Shown: positions 10,787 through 22,530 of the stretch, piece after piece | Numbering within the stretch: position 1 is the stretch's first letter | Layout: the number at the start of each line of letters is the position of its first letter | DNA from: Rutpela maculata | Lineage: Eukaryota > Arthropoda > Insecta > Coleoptera > Cerambycidae | Assembly (NCBI GenBank): GCA_936432065.2 | Contig: OW386291.2 | Span: 107,201,823-107,265,822 of the forward strand | Direction: 5' to 3' | DNA: 64,000 bases | Notes under the pieces: model-generated | What the model saw: only the letters and a program-made list of their open reading frames with translations | Database searches by the model: none | What the model was told of the DNA's origin: nothing | Program-made: the position numbers and the translations under genes

Positions 10787-11031
10787 GTGCTAATCGAGAG
10801 CCGCCAGACGAGCAAAGTCGAAGTCCTGCAGTTGGAGAAGGTACACAGATGGATTGAGGATGGCTGAAGACTTCAACCATCTTCCAAGCAGAAATCTACG
10901 CTATAGACCTATGTGCCCAGGAATGTATAAATAAAGGCATTCGAAGGGCAAAGATCTATATACTCTTAGATAACCAGGCAGCGTTAAAAGCTCTCAGGTC
11001 CTTCATCCCTGAGTGTGCAGACAATCCCTGA
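10787..11031 (+). pseudogene. LINE RNase H fragment
   Basis: The frame starting at 10,861 reads TIFQAEIYAIDLCAQECINK, then RRAKIYILLDNQAALKALRS, ending at a stop near 11,031. The Glu of QAEIYA and the Asp of LLDNQAALKAL are in the positions of RNase H active-site residues. It is the continuation of the fragment at 10,222-10,481 and shares its orientation. The conserved second half of RNase H is missing, and a small hairpin follows at 11,060. Confidence 0.8.
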
Positions 11032-11059
11032 AGCAATTGGTAAAAAACAACAAGGTTAC

Positions 11060-11169
11060 CTTAGGCATGAAAGGTTTAGTCCTTGCAGCAAAAATTTTTT
11101 TTTGGAGGCCTGTGCACAGGTATACAAAAAAAAATTCTGCTCCAAGGACTAAACCTTTCATGCCCTAAG
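11060..11169. repeat. Hairpin of 110 bp
   Basis: CTTAGGCATGAAAGGTTTAG at 11,060 pairs with CTAAACCTTTCATGCCCTAAG ending at 11,169, with one bulge. The pairing continues through GTCCTTG/CAAGGAC and A/T runs to a short GGCCTGTGCACAGG tip. It is probably a small palindromic insertion just downstream of the RNase H relic. Confidence 0.8.
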
Positions 11170-11427
11170 TATTTTCAAAATACGTTTTTTTGACAATAAA
11201 ACCGGGATTTACTCGAAATCTACGAGTAGAAATTTTTTTAAATTGAAAATTCGGATTCAGCACACAAAAATACATTGGAGCAGACAGTGCCTTCGAATAG
11301 ATGTGAAGCCACAGATAGTCACAGAGACATACGCATCAAACTGATGACACCTTTCCTTTTGTGATGGGGGATAAAAATTCCCGTTTTCTTCTTATTTGAT
11401 ACATCTGATACAGCAGGTTTTGAAACA

Positions 11428-11732
11428 ATAGGATACAGATTATACAAAATAAAATACTCCGCCTGTTGACAAATTCACGCCGTTACATCACCATCGACGA
11501 GCTCCATAGGATTGCTAAGATGCCGATGACTAGAGACCTTGTTAGCGAGACTGCCCAGAAAATTTTCACTTTTAAAATCAAATCATCAAAGAAGACTAGA
11601 CAACATCCCACACACTCGCAGACTCCTCCATCAAAAACTCAACATTTACAACACAAGAATGACGAATTCCCACACAGACAACGTCTATTCCATGAATCAT
11701 CTCCCCCCTTGAAGAAACCTGTAGCAGGATAA
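11428..11732 (+). pseudogene. LINE ORF2 C-terminal fragment
   Basis: Starting at 11,428 the frame reads NRIQIIQNKILRLLTNSRRY, then ITIDELHRIAKMP, then VSETAQKIF, and ends with stop TAA at 11,730-11,732. The pattern (IQxxQNKxLRxxTNxxRY...LHxxxxxP) is the post-reverse-transcriptase tail of Jockey/CR1-like LINEs that lack RNase H. It therefore comes from a different element than the RNase H fragment upstream. The ATG at 11,466 is inside the conserved run and is not a real start. Confidence 0.65.
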
Positions 11733-13659
11733 CATAAATAATAATTTTTAAATATTCTCTAAAACATCCTGTCACTTATAAATACATCTACAAAAAGCAT
11801 CCAGTTTTATTTTATGACTAAATATTTTCAGCAGGTTTTTGTTTCATTAATTTTCCTGCATGATTCAAGCACATCCAAACCTCCTCAAGCATCCTATTTC
11901 TCTAATTATCTTTAGCAATCTGCACACTTATAAAGCACATTTAATCGCATATGAGAATGCTAAAACTCAAAAATTCAGGGCAGTGTTTAAAATCACTTGG
12001 CATTCCAGCGGCCAACAAAAGTGCATCACGGGTAACGCGTTTGTTAGGTTTTTGTTAATATTATAACTTACACTAATGAGGTAAGCATATATAACAACTC
12101 TTTTATTGTGGATACCTGAAAGATTAATAAAGAGATTACATGGTAAATGGTAATGGTTCTGTTTTTGGAGAGTGCTGACCCAGAAATAAAATTAAAAAGA
12201 AATTTAGAAATAAATTTGGATTTCCCCCTATTGGCATACGGGTGACACCCTTTTTAAGTAGGGTAATTTGATTTATTTACTTTTATCTGTGTTTCAAATT
12301 TTAAATAAAAACTGTCAGTAAAAAAGTGACAAGAAACGGTTGACGTAATGAACAACGCACATCTCATTTTGGATAAATTAGTTAGGACCATTTAAAAGTT
12401 ACTTTATTGCATTTAATTTTTTCCCCATTAAAAAAACTCGAACGAGCTTTTTTGTCCGGTATAATAGGTACTCCTTTCTTGATGAGGTTTAAAGAGTAAA
12501 AGAAATAACGAACAAAATAGACTTGTTTGAATGAACAGGTGTGATTTTGCGGTTAGACTATTTGTTAATATTGCATTCTACTTTGTAAAGATATATATCA
12601 TAGCCAATTCTAATCCATCTGGAGTGGAGTAAATATTTGCATCTATCAAGATATACATATATTTTCTAGTCAAGTTTGTTGTAAAGTATGGTATATAAAT
12701 CAGTAGTATGCTGATATAAAGTTGGACGACTAAGGTATTTCCAAAATATTAGTATTTGTTTTTAAATTATGTATTTATTCTGCTTCACTCTGATACTAGA
12801 AATTTAAATAACTTGTTCTATTATAAAACATTCTAAAAATACATTCATACTTTGAATAGAAAAATATATTGGAAAGTACGTTGTTATGGTCAGTATACCT
12901 ATAGCCTGGAGATATTTCATATTTCATTCAATAAAATAAGTGTATTAATATCAGACAAAATAGTTTATTACGTACCATTAACTGTAGGTCATACTTTTCG
13001 GGTCGAAAAAACAGTTTGAATTGTTTTCTCATAACGTCGAAGTTTGCGAGGAATGCTAATTCGAGACCTGAAAAGTCATTTACCGTAGCGGTTAGTACAT
13101 TGGTTTTGCAGTACCTGTGAAAATCAAAGAAAAATAATAAATAATGATTTAAAATTGAATTATCGATAGCCATCTACAAAATGGTATTTTTATATTTTAA
13201 TAAAATTGTTAGCCTTGAATTTAACAAAAGAAAGCTTGGTAGATAAACAATCCGTTGGAAAGCCAAGTTTGACATTCCTTCCACCAATAATTTTTTTTTT
13301 GAAACAAAAGATCGCTAAAAGCTATAAAATAAAATGCCACCGTCGCCCAATTCAATTCATTCAATTCAAAAAGATTTTATTGAAAATTAGATATTACAGT
13401 AGGGTTTTCTAGCACCCATTCCGCAGCCAATCAGACATCCACGACACATAACGCCGTGACGATTGAAGAACTAGACGGGACGGGACGAGTTCAACTAAAA
13501 ATAAATGTAATGATGGTTGTGTAAATGGCTGCTGCCACAGGAAAGATAACATATGAAAAACCTGCTTAGAATAATTCACTAGAACGAGAGGGGCGATGAC
13601 GGTCGCTTAAACCTGAGTTTAAATTTAAAATTTATTAAATTTTTGGCTCTATTAAAATT
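11733..13659. other. No gene recognised
   Basis: AT-rich, with only short frames of no recognisable family. The minus-strand frame at 12,928-13,173 (81 codons) has no motif I know. Confidence 0.4.
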
Positions 13660-13667
13660 TTGGCTAA
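13660..13667. repeat. Left target duplication of the 5S-headed SINE
   Basis: TTGGCTAA at 13,660-13,667 is repeated exactly at 14,053-14,060, after the A-rich tail. Confidence 0.75.
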
Positions 13668-14052
13668 GGGGCGAGCGTAGAGGCGACTTCAATGTGAATG
13701 TCGGTCAATATTCCGTTGAAGCAACGTTGAGCGCGGTTAGTACTTGGATGGGTGATCCATCTTGGAAAATACAGCGTTCTCGTCCCACCTTCTAGCGGCT
13801 TGTATATCAGTGTATACGCGGAAGCTACGTAATTTCAGACGAGGATTACGTAGTGGATATACCATCCTTCGGAGGGGATGTAAAGCAGGCGGTCCCTTGT
13901 CTATTAAATGTTAGGCAAGTAAAAGATCCCTACTCTTCTTAAGGGAAGAGGTTCGGCAAAATTTCCAGGTTGGGGGTAGCTCGTCTCCTGGCGTCGGTGA
14001 TAGGCCCTGGTAGCGGAAATAGGCCAATGTTAAATAAATAGATAAAAAAAAA
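13668..14052 (+). mobile_element. SINE with 5S rRNA-derived head, copy 1
   Basis: The first ~115 bp resemble 5S rRNA. The match is strongest at GAAGCAACG, then GCGCGGTTAGTACTTGGATG, then GGTGAT (about 13,717-13,756). This contains the A-box-like and C-box parts of the RNA polymerase III internal promoter. It is followed by about 260 bp of unrelated body and an A-rich tail (AAATAAATAGATAAAAAAAAA). The whole is flanked by the 8-bp direct repeat TTGGCTAA. A 5S head, A-rich tail and target duplication together define a 5S-derived (SINE3-type) retroposon rather than a plain 5S pseudogene. The partner LINE is unknown. Confidence 0.8.
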
Positions 14053-14060
14053 TTGGCTAA

Positions 14061-15539
14061 AAAGGCTTCGGGAAAATAGACAACCTTACGTTATGTTTAT
14101 TATGTTTGTTATGTTTATGCTCTAGTATTTGTGTTATGTTGTTTGGTTATCGAACTATTGCCTAGTTTGAACTGATAAAACGTATGGGGAGTTGCGCGGA
14201 CGTAGTCCACTAGTGATGTAATGACGTTGCAGCGTGAGTATAGTTTCTCTTAAGATGTACCTTGAAGAATTGGAAATGAAACAGAAAAACTTATTGTCAA
14301 GAGCTGTGAGTTTCCTTAGGTCGAGTTCACACGACTTTTATAATAGACGTTGTGACGGATGTTACAACGTTCGTTGTTTTTAACTCCCGTGTGGCTCCGG
14401 TCTCAATGTCGTGGCCGACGTGCTGCGCCAAACCGGCTGGCTCGGTGTATGTCAAGACCAGCCTCACAACAATGATATAAATCAATTTCTATTATATCTG
14501 TTCAGTCTGTTATTCGTAGCAATGAGTGGGTACAGACTTTTGAATAGGGAATAAGCTGTCCGTATAGTTTCGTCCATATATCTATTAAATGTCAGTCTTT
14601 TTTCAAATCAACGTCGCCCGGTTAATCGAACCATATTACTCTCCGATTATATCTAGATACATAACAGGGTATCTTTTCACTATATACCTTGTTTGCTCCT
14701 AACATACTCACATTATATGTCCATTAAAAAGAATAGATGGATATCACATCCCATAAGCAACAGTGGCGTTGTGTGTGTAGAAAATGTGTAGAATGGTATA
14801 TATTTTCATTAAAATGAATTATTGCAATTGCTGCATTACCGGATCTTTATACAGCTTGATGTTGGCATACGATATAACAATAAGATAATACAGTAAGATA
14901 AATATGTATTGAAAAGATATTAAAATTTAATTGCTATTCACTTTATAACTGTAAACTGAACTTCATCATGTTACGACTATGAAACGATGGATTTTCTTCT
15001 TTTCTAAACTGCTTTCTGCAAACGGCACAGCACTTAACCATTTTGCACTAAATATATTGTCACTAAACTGTGTAAATATGAATAGAGAATATTTAGGTAT
15101 TAAGCAAATCACATCTTAAAATAAAAAGACTTTTTCACCACATTTTGATCGAAAAACACGAAAAACACTTATTACCATTAATGGCGGACACTGTCAAAAG
15201 TGTCAAACTGAGATTATGATAATCGAACTTACTGATCGTGCCCGAATCGGCCGCGAATAGATCGACTAGCCAATCAAGAACTTATGGAAAGAAGTGCCTT
15301 AGATTGTAACTATCTCAGCAACATACAAATCAGTACAATTATATGTATCTAGATATAAGTTCTTTAATCGGAGATATTACTTAATATCGATATCAAAGTC
15401 CATCAAAAAATACGTTTCATCTCGTTAATGGCTTCTTATTTAGCGTGTACACTTCGGAGCAATGAAATTCCGTACCTCTATTTTTCGCTATATTAAATCA
15501 TTCTTTATTTATTTGTCAGTGTCAGTGCCAAATTTTCGC
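14061..15539. other. No gene recognised
   Basis: Contains a GC-richer patch at about 14,330-14,460 and no domain. Nothing coding is supported. Confidence 0.4.
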
Positions 15540-16555
15540 AATACCAAAATTAACTGAACACGAAAACATTTTAATTCTCTCTAAAATTGAAGAGGGATGG
15601 TCTATCAGAGCAGTTGCTAACCATTATCAATTGAATAAAAGTACTGTTAGGAGTGTGAAGAAAAGATGGGAGGAGGAAGGTAGCGTAAAGAGAAAAGACG
15701 GTTCAGGCCGATCGAGAAGTTCAAATCTTGTTCAAGATTAAGCGTTCCTTGGCTACTTAAGGGAAAATCCGTTTCAAACAGCAGGAGACGCTGTTTTCAT
15801 GACAAATTTTCCAGCATGAGGTCAACAGCTAGCCGAAGTATACGAACATCGGAATTAAAAACTGTGCAAGTGCCAAGAAGACCATATTAACAGAAGAACA
15901 GAAGCAAGCCCGCATTCTGTTTTGTTTAAATTATGTCTATCGCCCGTTGGAGTTTTGGAACAATGTTGTGTTTACCGATGACAGTTTTTCAGTCTTGTAA
16001 TGACTGACATATTCGGGTATACCGTCCTGCAAATACCAGGTTTCACGAACGTTACGTGTCTCCGCGGAACAGGTCCAGGCGATTTTCTGTTAATGTTTGG
16101 GCATGGATAAGCGTGCATGGCCCTGGTGTAGCGTGGCATATTGTGGGTAATGGTATATTTAATGGACAGGTTTATAGGGATATTTTGGGAAACGTTATGC
16201 TTCTTCGGTGGAGCAATTATATCCAAACACCTTCATTTATCAATAAGACAACTGCCTATTCATGCTGCCAGAATAATTACTCAATGGTTTGGGAACAATA
16301 ATATCGAATTATTACCGTGGCCTTCGCACAGTCCCGATATAAACCCAATTGAGAACGTCTGGGGTTTGCTAGTAAAAAAAAATTATGAACGAAACTTCAG
16401 ACCAAGAAATGAAGAAGAATTAATTGTGGTCGGTCATTGAAAATTGTTGGGAGGAGTAAGAGAAAAAGAAAACTAGTCGTAGACTAATTGCTTCTATACC
16501 AACAAGATTTAATCACGTATTGGAAGGAAACGGAGCCATGACAAAATATTAGCTT
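15540..16555 (+). pseudogene. Decayed Tc1-like transposase
   Basis: The N-terminal helix-turn-helix is readable from about 15,548 (ILSKIEEGWSIRAVANHYQL, then NKSTVRSVKKRWEEEGSVKR), stopping at about 15,740. Further on, in shifted frames, come TDDS (about 15,975, first catalytic Asp), RFHERYVSPRNRSRRFSVNV (about 16,040), PIHAARI and LPWPSHSPDINPIENVWG (about 16,310-16,362, containing the catalytic Glu). The DNA-binding half, the D,D34E core order and the ~1 kb length match Tc1/mariner transposases. There are at least four stops or frameshifts, and the second Asp is out of frame. I could not find convincing terminal inverted repeats. Confidence 0.85.
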
Positions 16556-17860
16556 ACACTATTTACACAATAAATACAATTGCAGTTATGTACAGTCGTA
16601 TCTGTGAATTTTTCAACGTCAATTTTTACATTTGTTATAAATCGAAATCATTCCCATCGAATGGTGTAAAAAGTAAAAAAAACAAAAAAAATCGGCAGCT
16701 ACTGGAAGCGGCTGGAACCTCCCCACCCGGTGAATCTTTAAAGCCGAAAAGAGCACTAAACAATATGAACCATCTTTAATTATATTTATTAAGTTGAAAT
16801 ATTTTTTTTCGTATTAAATCAGAAAAAAAGTCTTGCTTTCGGTGGGATTTGGACCTAAGAACTTGAGTGTTAAATTTATAGTCTGCACAACATTAATATT
16901 TTATTCAATGTTTTTAATACAAATATATGCTTCATCGGATCCTAGTCCAGGGCCAGCCAGACAACCACGGTGAACACCGCCGTGGCGAGTGTGAGGCTGG
17001 ACGGCGTAGGTCCGCTTTGGCTTGAAGAAAAATAGAAAACTAGCTCCTGTCTTCTGTAGGCAGGCTTAAAGACTAGGTTAAAATTATGTGTTTACATGAA
17101 CCTACAATTAATATAAAAATAAACACAATTCTATAAAAACGTTCGTAGGCAAGAGCACTTAATAATTTTGATTATTGATACGGGAAACAACTAAACGAAA
17201 ACACCTGTTCGTTGATAATGGGATGGATGGCAGGGATGGCCATCTTTGGAAAAAACCATGTAACTCTTGGTGGACAGCTTCCCAGCCAGGGTAGTGTTCA
17301 TGGTGGATCGTTTAAGTTTGAGTTGGTATATTTTGTTTTATCTTCTGGCCTCGACCAATTTTTCACTAAATCGGTCGGGGAAGTGATAGCTGTCAAATTT
17401 TTGGTTCCAATGTTTCTCTGGGGAATTTGGTTTTTGAAAAATGTTTAGGTTGGTACCAATGTCTTAAATTGTTTTTAGGTTATATAGTACTATTTTTAGG
17501 TTATGTTGCCGGAAGAATTTCCGGCGGGATGCCGGAAGTAGCGGAAATAGTTTTTAAAATATAATGTCACTGTCACTTTTAAAGTTTTATTGGAAAAAAC
17601 TCACCGAAAGCGTTCCGGTGGGGTTGCTTACACTTGTAGGGCTTGTAAGCGGTTCAGGATGGCCTCTCACACCATCCGTGTGCTTTATAAACGTCGAAAA
17701 AACTTGTAATCTCTCGATGCACCTGACACGTCAAAAATACTCAGCATACAGTCTGCACGCTTTAACACACCAGCAGAGAACTTATACCACAAATGGACCC
17801 GTAGTATTTTTTGGGAATTTTCCTCGGAATTTTCCTTTGAGTCCATTTAATAAAATTTGA
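16556..17860. other. No gene recognised
   Basis: Mixed AT-rich DNA with two GC-richer patches (16,950-17,020 and 17,510-17,660). These include the short hairpins CCACGGTGAACACCGCCGTGG and GCCGGAAGAATTTCCGGC. The 78- and 98-codon plus-strand frames show no known domain. Confidence 0.4.
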
Positions 17861-17861
17861 C

Positions 17862-18285
17862 ATTTTTCTGAAAATTTTACATTTTTCTGAAAATTTGACA
17901 TTTTTCTGAAAAGTGATATTTTTCCGAAAATTTGACATTTTTTGAAGTGACATTTCTCCGAAACTTTGACATTTGTTCGAAAATTTGACATTTTTCTGAA
18001 GTGACATTACTCCGAAAATTTGACAATTTTCAAACATTTGACATTTTTCTGAAAGGTGACATTTCTCTGAAAATTTGACGTTTTTTCGAAAATTTGACAT
18101 TTTTCTGAAAAGTGACATTTTTCTGAAAATTTGACATATTTCTGAAAAGTGACATTTCCCTGAAAATTTAACATTTTTTCGAAAATTTGACATTTTTTTG
18201 AAAAGTGACATTTCTCCGAAAATTTGACGTTTTCCTGAAAATTTGACATTTTTCTGAAAAGTGACATTTCTCCGAAAATTTTATT
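17862..18285. repeat. Minisatellite, unit about 17-18 bp
   Basis: About two dozen head-to-tail units alternate between GAAAATTTGACATTTTTCT and GAAAAGTGACATTTCTCC forms. A paired period of about 35-36 bp is visible in places. Because many units are 18 bp, all minus-strand frames stay open over long stretches and yield 70-150 codon frames rich in K, F, S and N. These are treated as by-products. Confidence 0.85.
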
Positions 18286-18386
18286 TCTTGGAAATTAAAA
18301 AAAAAAAAATTTCGTGACGCGTCTTGTAGAAATATTTTTTTGATATCATCATCAGTTCGCCTGTAATAAGAATTTTATGCTTTTAC

Positions 18387-18680
18387 GACGTCATCAGAAC
18401 GTAGGTGTATTTTTAATTCACTCGTATTCCATCCATCTACAATATTTCCATCTACGTTTCAAACTTTAATTGGATGTTTCCAATAGTTAAGTCGATATCT
18501 GCACCAGTTTCTAAGAATTTTTCTTATTTGTGACGTCATGTGACGTAGGTGTATTACTAATACTCGTAATCCGTCCGTCTGCAATATTTATACCTACGTT
18601 TCAAATTTCAGTTCGATATCTTCAACCGTTCCCGAGTTATCAGCCGAAATCACTGAACACCTCTGTCATTATTAGAATAT
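18387..18680 (+). repeat. Two diverged direct repeats, period 145 bp
   Basis: GACGTCAT followed by ACGTAGGTGTATT, CTCGTA-TCC-TCC-TCT-CAATATTT and CTACGTTTCAAA occurs at 18,387 and again at 18,532. The region ends at ATATCACCCTGTA (about 18,680), a motif common at transposon edges. It is probably a transposon remnant of unknown type. Confidence 0.6.
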
Positions 18681-20128
18681 CACCCTGTACATTGCACTGC
18701 TTTGAGGACAAAACAAGTGAAATTTTTGTTTTTTAATTTTTTTCACGGAAACCAAATCGAAAAAGTGCAAGTGTGATATATCGTTGAAATCGGAATTTTT
18801 ACTGCTTTTCAATGGTTTAATTACAAATTGTAAGTAATCATAAAATAAACAACTTGTTGTGCCAAAACGGCACTAAACGTAATCCGATCTCAACCAAAAC
18901 CTTTTCATGATAATAAAAAAATCTAAATTCCAAAAAGATTGATTCACACCACTCAATATCAGTAAAAACTGGATTACCTTATTTTTCAAGTGAATGGAAT
19001 TTCAGTGCACAGAAGTGTACATAACGAAATAAAATATCCATTGTTTTGAATTCAAATAATTGTTATCAAATAATCCTGAAATCTCCAAATCTACAAAAAA
19101 TTTGCAATTATGGTAGCCATATGATGTGTGAATTTTTAACTTCGACAACAAATTCTGTTTCAACTTCTCCAAAAATATCTAGCTACCAATTTTAATGCAA
19201 TTCCAACAAAATTTGAATTTGACTCGAGCGATAAAAAATTTTTGCTCACCGTGTGTTAGACGTGACATGAAACGATAATGGGACCACTGCCGAGACATAC
19301 CATACAGTTTGCAACAGATTTGATAGAAATTGCTTGCTACTTCAGAGGAATCATTTCACATATTAAAAAAACGAGTCGAATTGAGAACCGTCTTTAATAC
19401 ATTTTTTGAACACGGTTTAAAAATAGGTAAAGTAGTGCACGTATCCTTAAATATTTTGTTCTTTTTCCATATATTAAAAAAAATAATGTTACTACTTGTT
19501 ATTTGACGATGAGAATTATGCAAAGTAATAATTGTGAATTCTAAATAGCGTTTAATTGTTTTGGACTTTAAATTGAAGGTCAAGCGTCAACCGCTGGCCA
19601 ACCTTAATAAAATTTTAATAAAACAACCTATGTGATGCATATATTGTTTCATTTCTTAAGTAGGTTATCATTTCTATGAGTAAAAATTCATACCCTTGCG
19701 GTTAGCCGTATGAATTTTAATATAATTGTTGTATGAGCTACGTTAATTGAAATAATTTAGCATGCAGGCTTTGTTAGGTCTTATCGCTATTTATTATCAC
19801 TTCCTGTTATTATTTCACTGTTCGTGTAATACTTATTTTGGGTCAAGTTGCCGTCTTAAGTTTTGAAAATTACACTTAATTATTCTCTCTCAACGTGCAT
19901 CCGACATAAAACTATTAAACGTTCTTAACATTATAAATGGCAAACTAAAACAAAAACAAATGAGTCATTTTAAATAGAATGCAAATTTTAAGTAGATTTA
20001 CGAGCAAATTCGACGCCTATTCGTTTTTATGAATAGAAGGTAATTTTGGTAATTTTATTTCTAGTGTGGTTTTATATTATATTTCTATTTCCTTTAAAAT
20101 TTTTAACTCTTGAACCAGTGAAAAAGTG
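18681..20128. other. No gene recognised
   Basis: AT-rich DNA. Nothing is recognised on either strand. Confidence 0.4.
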
Positions 20129-20227
20129 AATAATTCTAATTACAAGAAAACTTGCTTTTTAATGTTTCAAAATAAGTTACTTATTTTGAAACATTAAAAA
20201 GCAAGTTTTCTTGTAATTAGAATTATT
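20129..20227. repeat. Perfect 99-bp palindrome
   Basis: Two 49-bp arms (20,129-20,177 and 20,179-20,227) are exact reverse complements around a single central T at 20,178. The left arm opens with AATAATTCTAATTACAAGAA and the right arm closes with its complement. No mismatch was found on direct comparison. Confidence 0.9.
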
Positions 20228-20275
20228 TATAAAATATTTCACAAGCAACAAACCACACAAATTCAGTTAAATGTA

Positions 20276-21191
20276 CACTCAAAGAAAATTATAGGTAAAT
20301 TCAACCAAAAAGAGCATATGAAATCGCGCCTATCTAGTTTCATAGTTAAATCAATCAGAAAAGAATAGTCATACAACTTTATTTGTTTTCGTAAACAAAT
20401 AGTAGTTTAATAATCATATCTTCTTGTAACAAATTAAATAGTACAATGACATTTTTTTATGTTCACTAACCATTTTCAATTTGGTCTACAATTAAATAGT
20501 ACGACTTTGTTTTTTGTTCACCAACTAATTTTTAGGTTGATCTACACTTTATTGTATGATGAAGTTTTTTTTGGTTAACCAAAATCTCAGTACCTATTGA
20601 GACATCAGACCACCCAAACCAAGAATTAGAGATTGTTTATAAGATCCATCCAAATATATCGATGATCCCTGAGAGAATTTGAACATTGCAATCATGTTAT
20701 TAATTTTCTATAAATTCATAAGAGTATAAGATAATGCATGATTGATTATTGTCAGTGATTTGTATGTGGCGTCATCTGGGAATAATTTCTGTAATAGACT
20801 ACGTGGTAAGCAAGCAAATTTTGTGGTAATTCTTTTAGAACTTCTAGAAGACGACAATAATATTGGTTTGTCTACCAAGTACAATAATACAGCGAACTAA
20901 TACTGGGTTAGAATTACAATTCGATAATAGTTAAAAATAAAATATACTATTATCTAGTTTAATTTGACAGAATTCAACAAAATAATAGTCAGACGAACAA
21001 AATAATAGTCTTATTCATCTATTTTTTAAGTTAATGTTTGTTTTGTTGTACGACAACTTTTTATTAATTAAAATAACAATCACCTCTTGTTTAAAAATAC
21101 CATCAATATAGTTTGGTTTAACAAAATTAACGATATTGTTAGTTAACCATTTTTTTTTTTGTTGAATTTACCCATACTATTTCTTTGAGTG
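20276..21191. mobile_element. TA-flanked MITE, 916 bp
   Basis: The left end CACTCAAAGAAAATTATAGG (then TAAATTCAACCAAA) and the right end (TTGAATTTACCCATACTATT then TCTTTGAGTG) form terminal inverted repeats of about 33 bp with a few mismatches. Both ends are bordered by TA (20,274-20,275 and 21,192-21,193), as expected for Tc1/mariner-type insertion. The interior is AT-rich and carries no transposase. Confidence 0.75.
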
Positions 21192-21193
21192 TA

Positions 21194-22366
21194 TTAAAAA
21201 GTGAATAGTTTAATTAATATTCTTCTCGGTCTTCGTATAATTATGAGTTTTATATATTGAAATGACTAGTCATTTATATAGTATATTTTGATCCCTTTTT
21301 AGTAAATATTTCTTTGAATATTAATTTTTGCAAAAAGTGTAAAGAATACTTTTTGTTTCTAATAAAATTACTTTTTCTACTACCGTCTATATAAATGACC
21401 TTTGCAATAGGGTGGGGTGAAAAAGACACTTTTCACTTTTTTCGGAAATCAGAAATGCTTGGGGTTGCAAAAGTTACTACACCAGATAAGCAATATCAGG
21501 ATAAAATACTATTAAGATCTAATGTCAATTTGAGGTGCCACAAAGACCTTAAAGTTTTGGAAAAACCCGCTTGCAAATAATCTTCATATCTTTTTATTTT
21601 TTTGTGAAAAAATTTAGCTTGGGTATAAAAAGCCATTCAAATACTTTTGTCAATCTCTAAAAAAAAAACTTAGTTTTGTATTAAAAATCTATGAGTTGCT
21701 GCAAGGCTGTTAAATATTCAAATTTTTAGCATTTTAACCCATTAATATAACACCTCTGAGTTTTGTTTTAGAAAGCAACCTACGCTTGCGCCGTGGGCAT
21801 CAGTGTGTCAGTACAGTATGCTGTGCAGTTTATGTAGAGTGGTGACAAAAAAAATGGCGTCATTCTTGAAAATTAAAAAAATGATGACCCTTGTGGCAGC
21901 TTAAAAAATAAATTAAATTAAAAAAAAAAAATTATGATGTGTTTACGTATGCTAAGTGGCAACTTTTGGACACCCAAGCTTTTTGAAAACAAGCGCTGCT
22001 AGCTACGAAAGTAGAACTTTTGTGGCCAGGACAAAAAAAATAAAAAAAGCAAATTTTAACGCTTCATAACTTTGCATATAAAATATATACCTTGCTTTGG
22101 ATTTCTTAGGGTAAAGCGAGGCACAAGCAATATTGGCTGCTTCTTGTATCCCATTTTCATCGCCACCAAACATATTTGTTTATTTTAGTTCGAAACCATC
22201 AGAAATTAAAATGTTTAACATAACCTCGATGACAGATAATAATTGTTTCGTTGGCATGAAAACAATTTTTACAGACAGCCTCCTAAACTATAAAATGTAT
22301 TAGAAACGTCAAATAATTTCATGAAATATTTAGTTTTAAATTATTAAATCCCATAATATCTTTCGG
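21194..22366. other. No gene recognised
   Basis: AT-rich with A-runs; no coding support. The 61-codon frame at 21,395 has no known domain. Confidence 0.4.
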
Positions 22367-22530
22367 TAGTAGAAAAAATATAATACATTACACGATACGA
22401 AAGCCCTTTTAGGTGTTCGGTGTTTTTTGAAAGGTCTCGGCTTCGCCTCGACCATTCAAAAATCACCTCATACCTAAAAGTAAACTTTCGCATCTAGTAA
22501 TGTAAATAATTATTAATTTGTTTTTCTACA
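22367..22530. repeat. Hairpin of about 164 bp
   Basis: The arms contain GATACGAAAG-CCTTTTAGGT and ACCTAAAAGTAAACTTTCGCATC. The outer bases are GTAGAAAAA/TTTTTCTAC, and the tip is GGTCTCGGCTTCGCCTCGACC at 22,434-22,453. The pairing is imperfect but continuous. It is likely a palindromic MITE. Confidence 0.7.

Noticed and set aside
13676..13783. Functional 5S rRNA gene
   Set aside because: The first half is too diverged, there is no T-run terminator right after the 5S length, and the unit continues into a body with an A-rich tail and target duplication. A SINE explains it better.
16830..16895. tRNA-like stretch on the minus strand with a GGTCCAAATCCCACC T-arm
   Set aside because: Only a B-box-like arm is present. 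No D-arm or closing acceptor stem could be found, so neither a tRNA nor a SINE can be supported.
17762..18211. 149-codon minus-strand frame
   Set aside because: Generated by the ~18-bp minisatellite; three overlapping frames are equally open.
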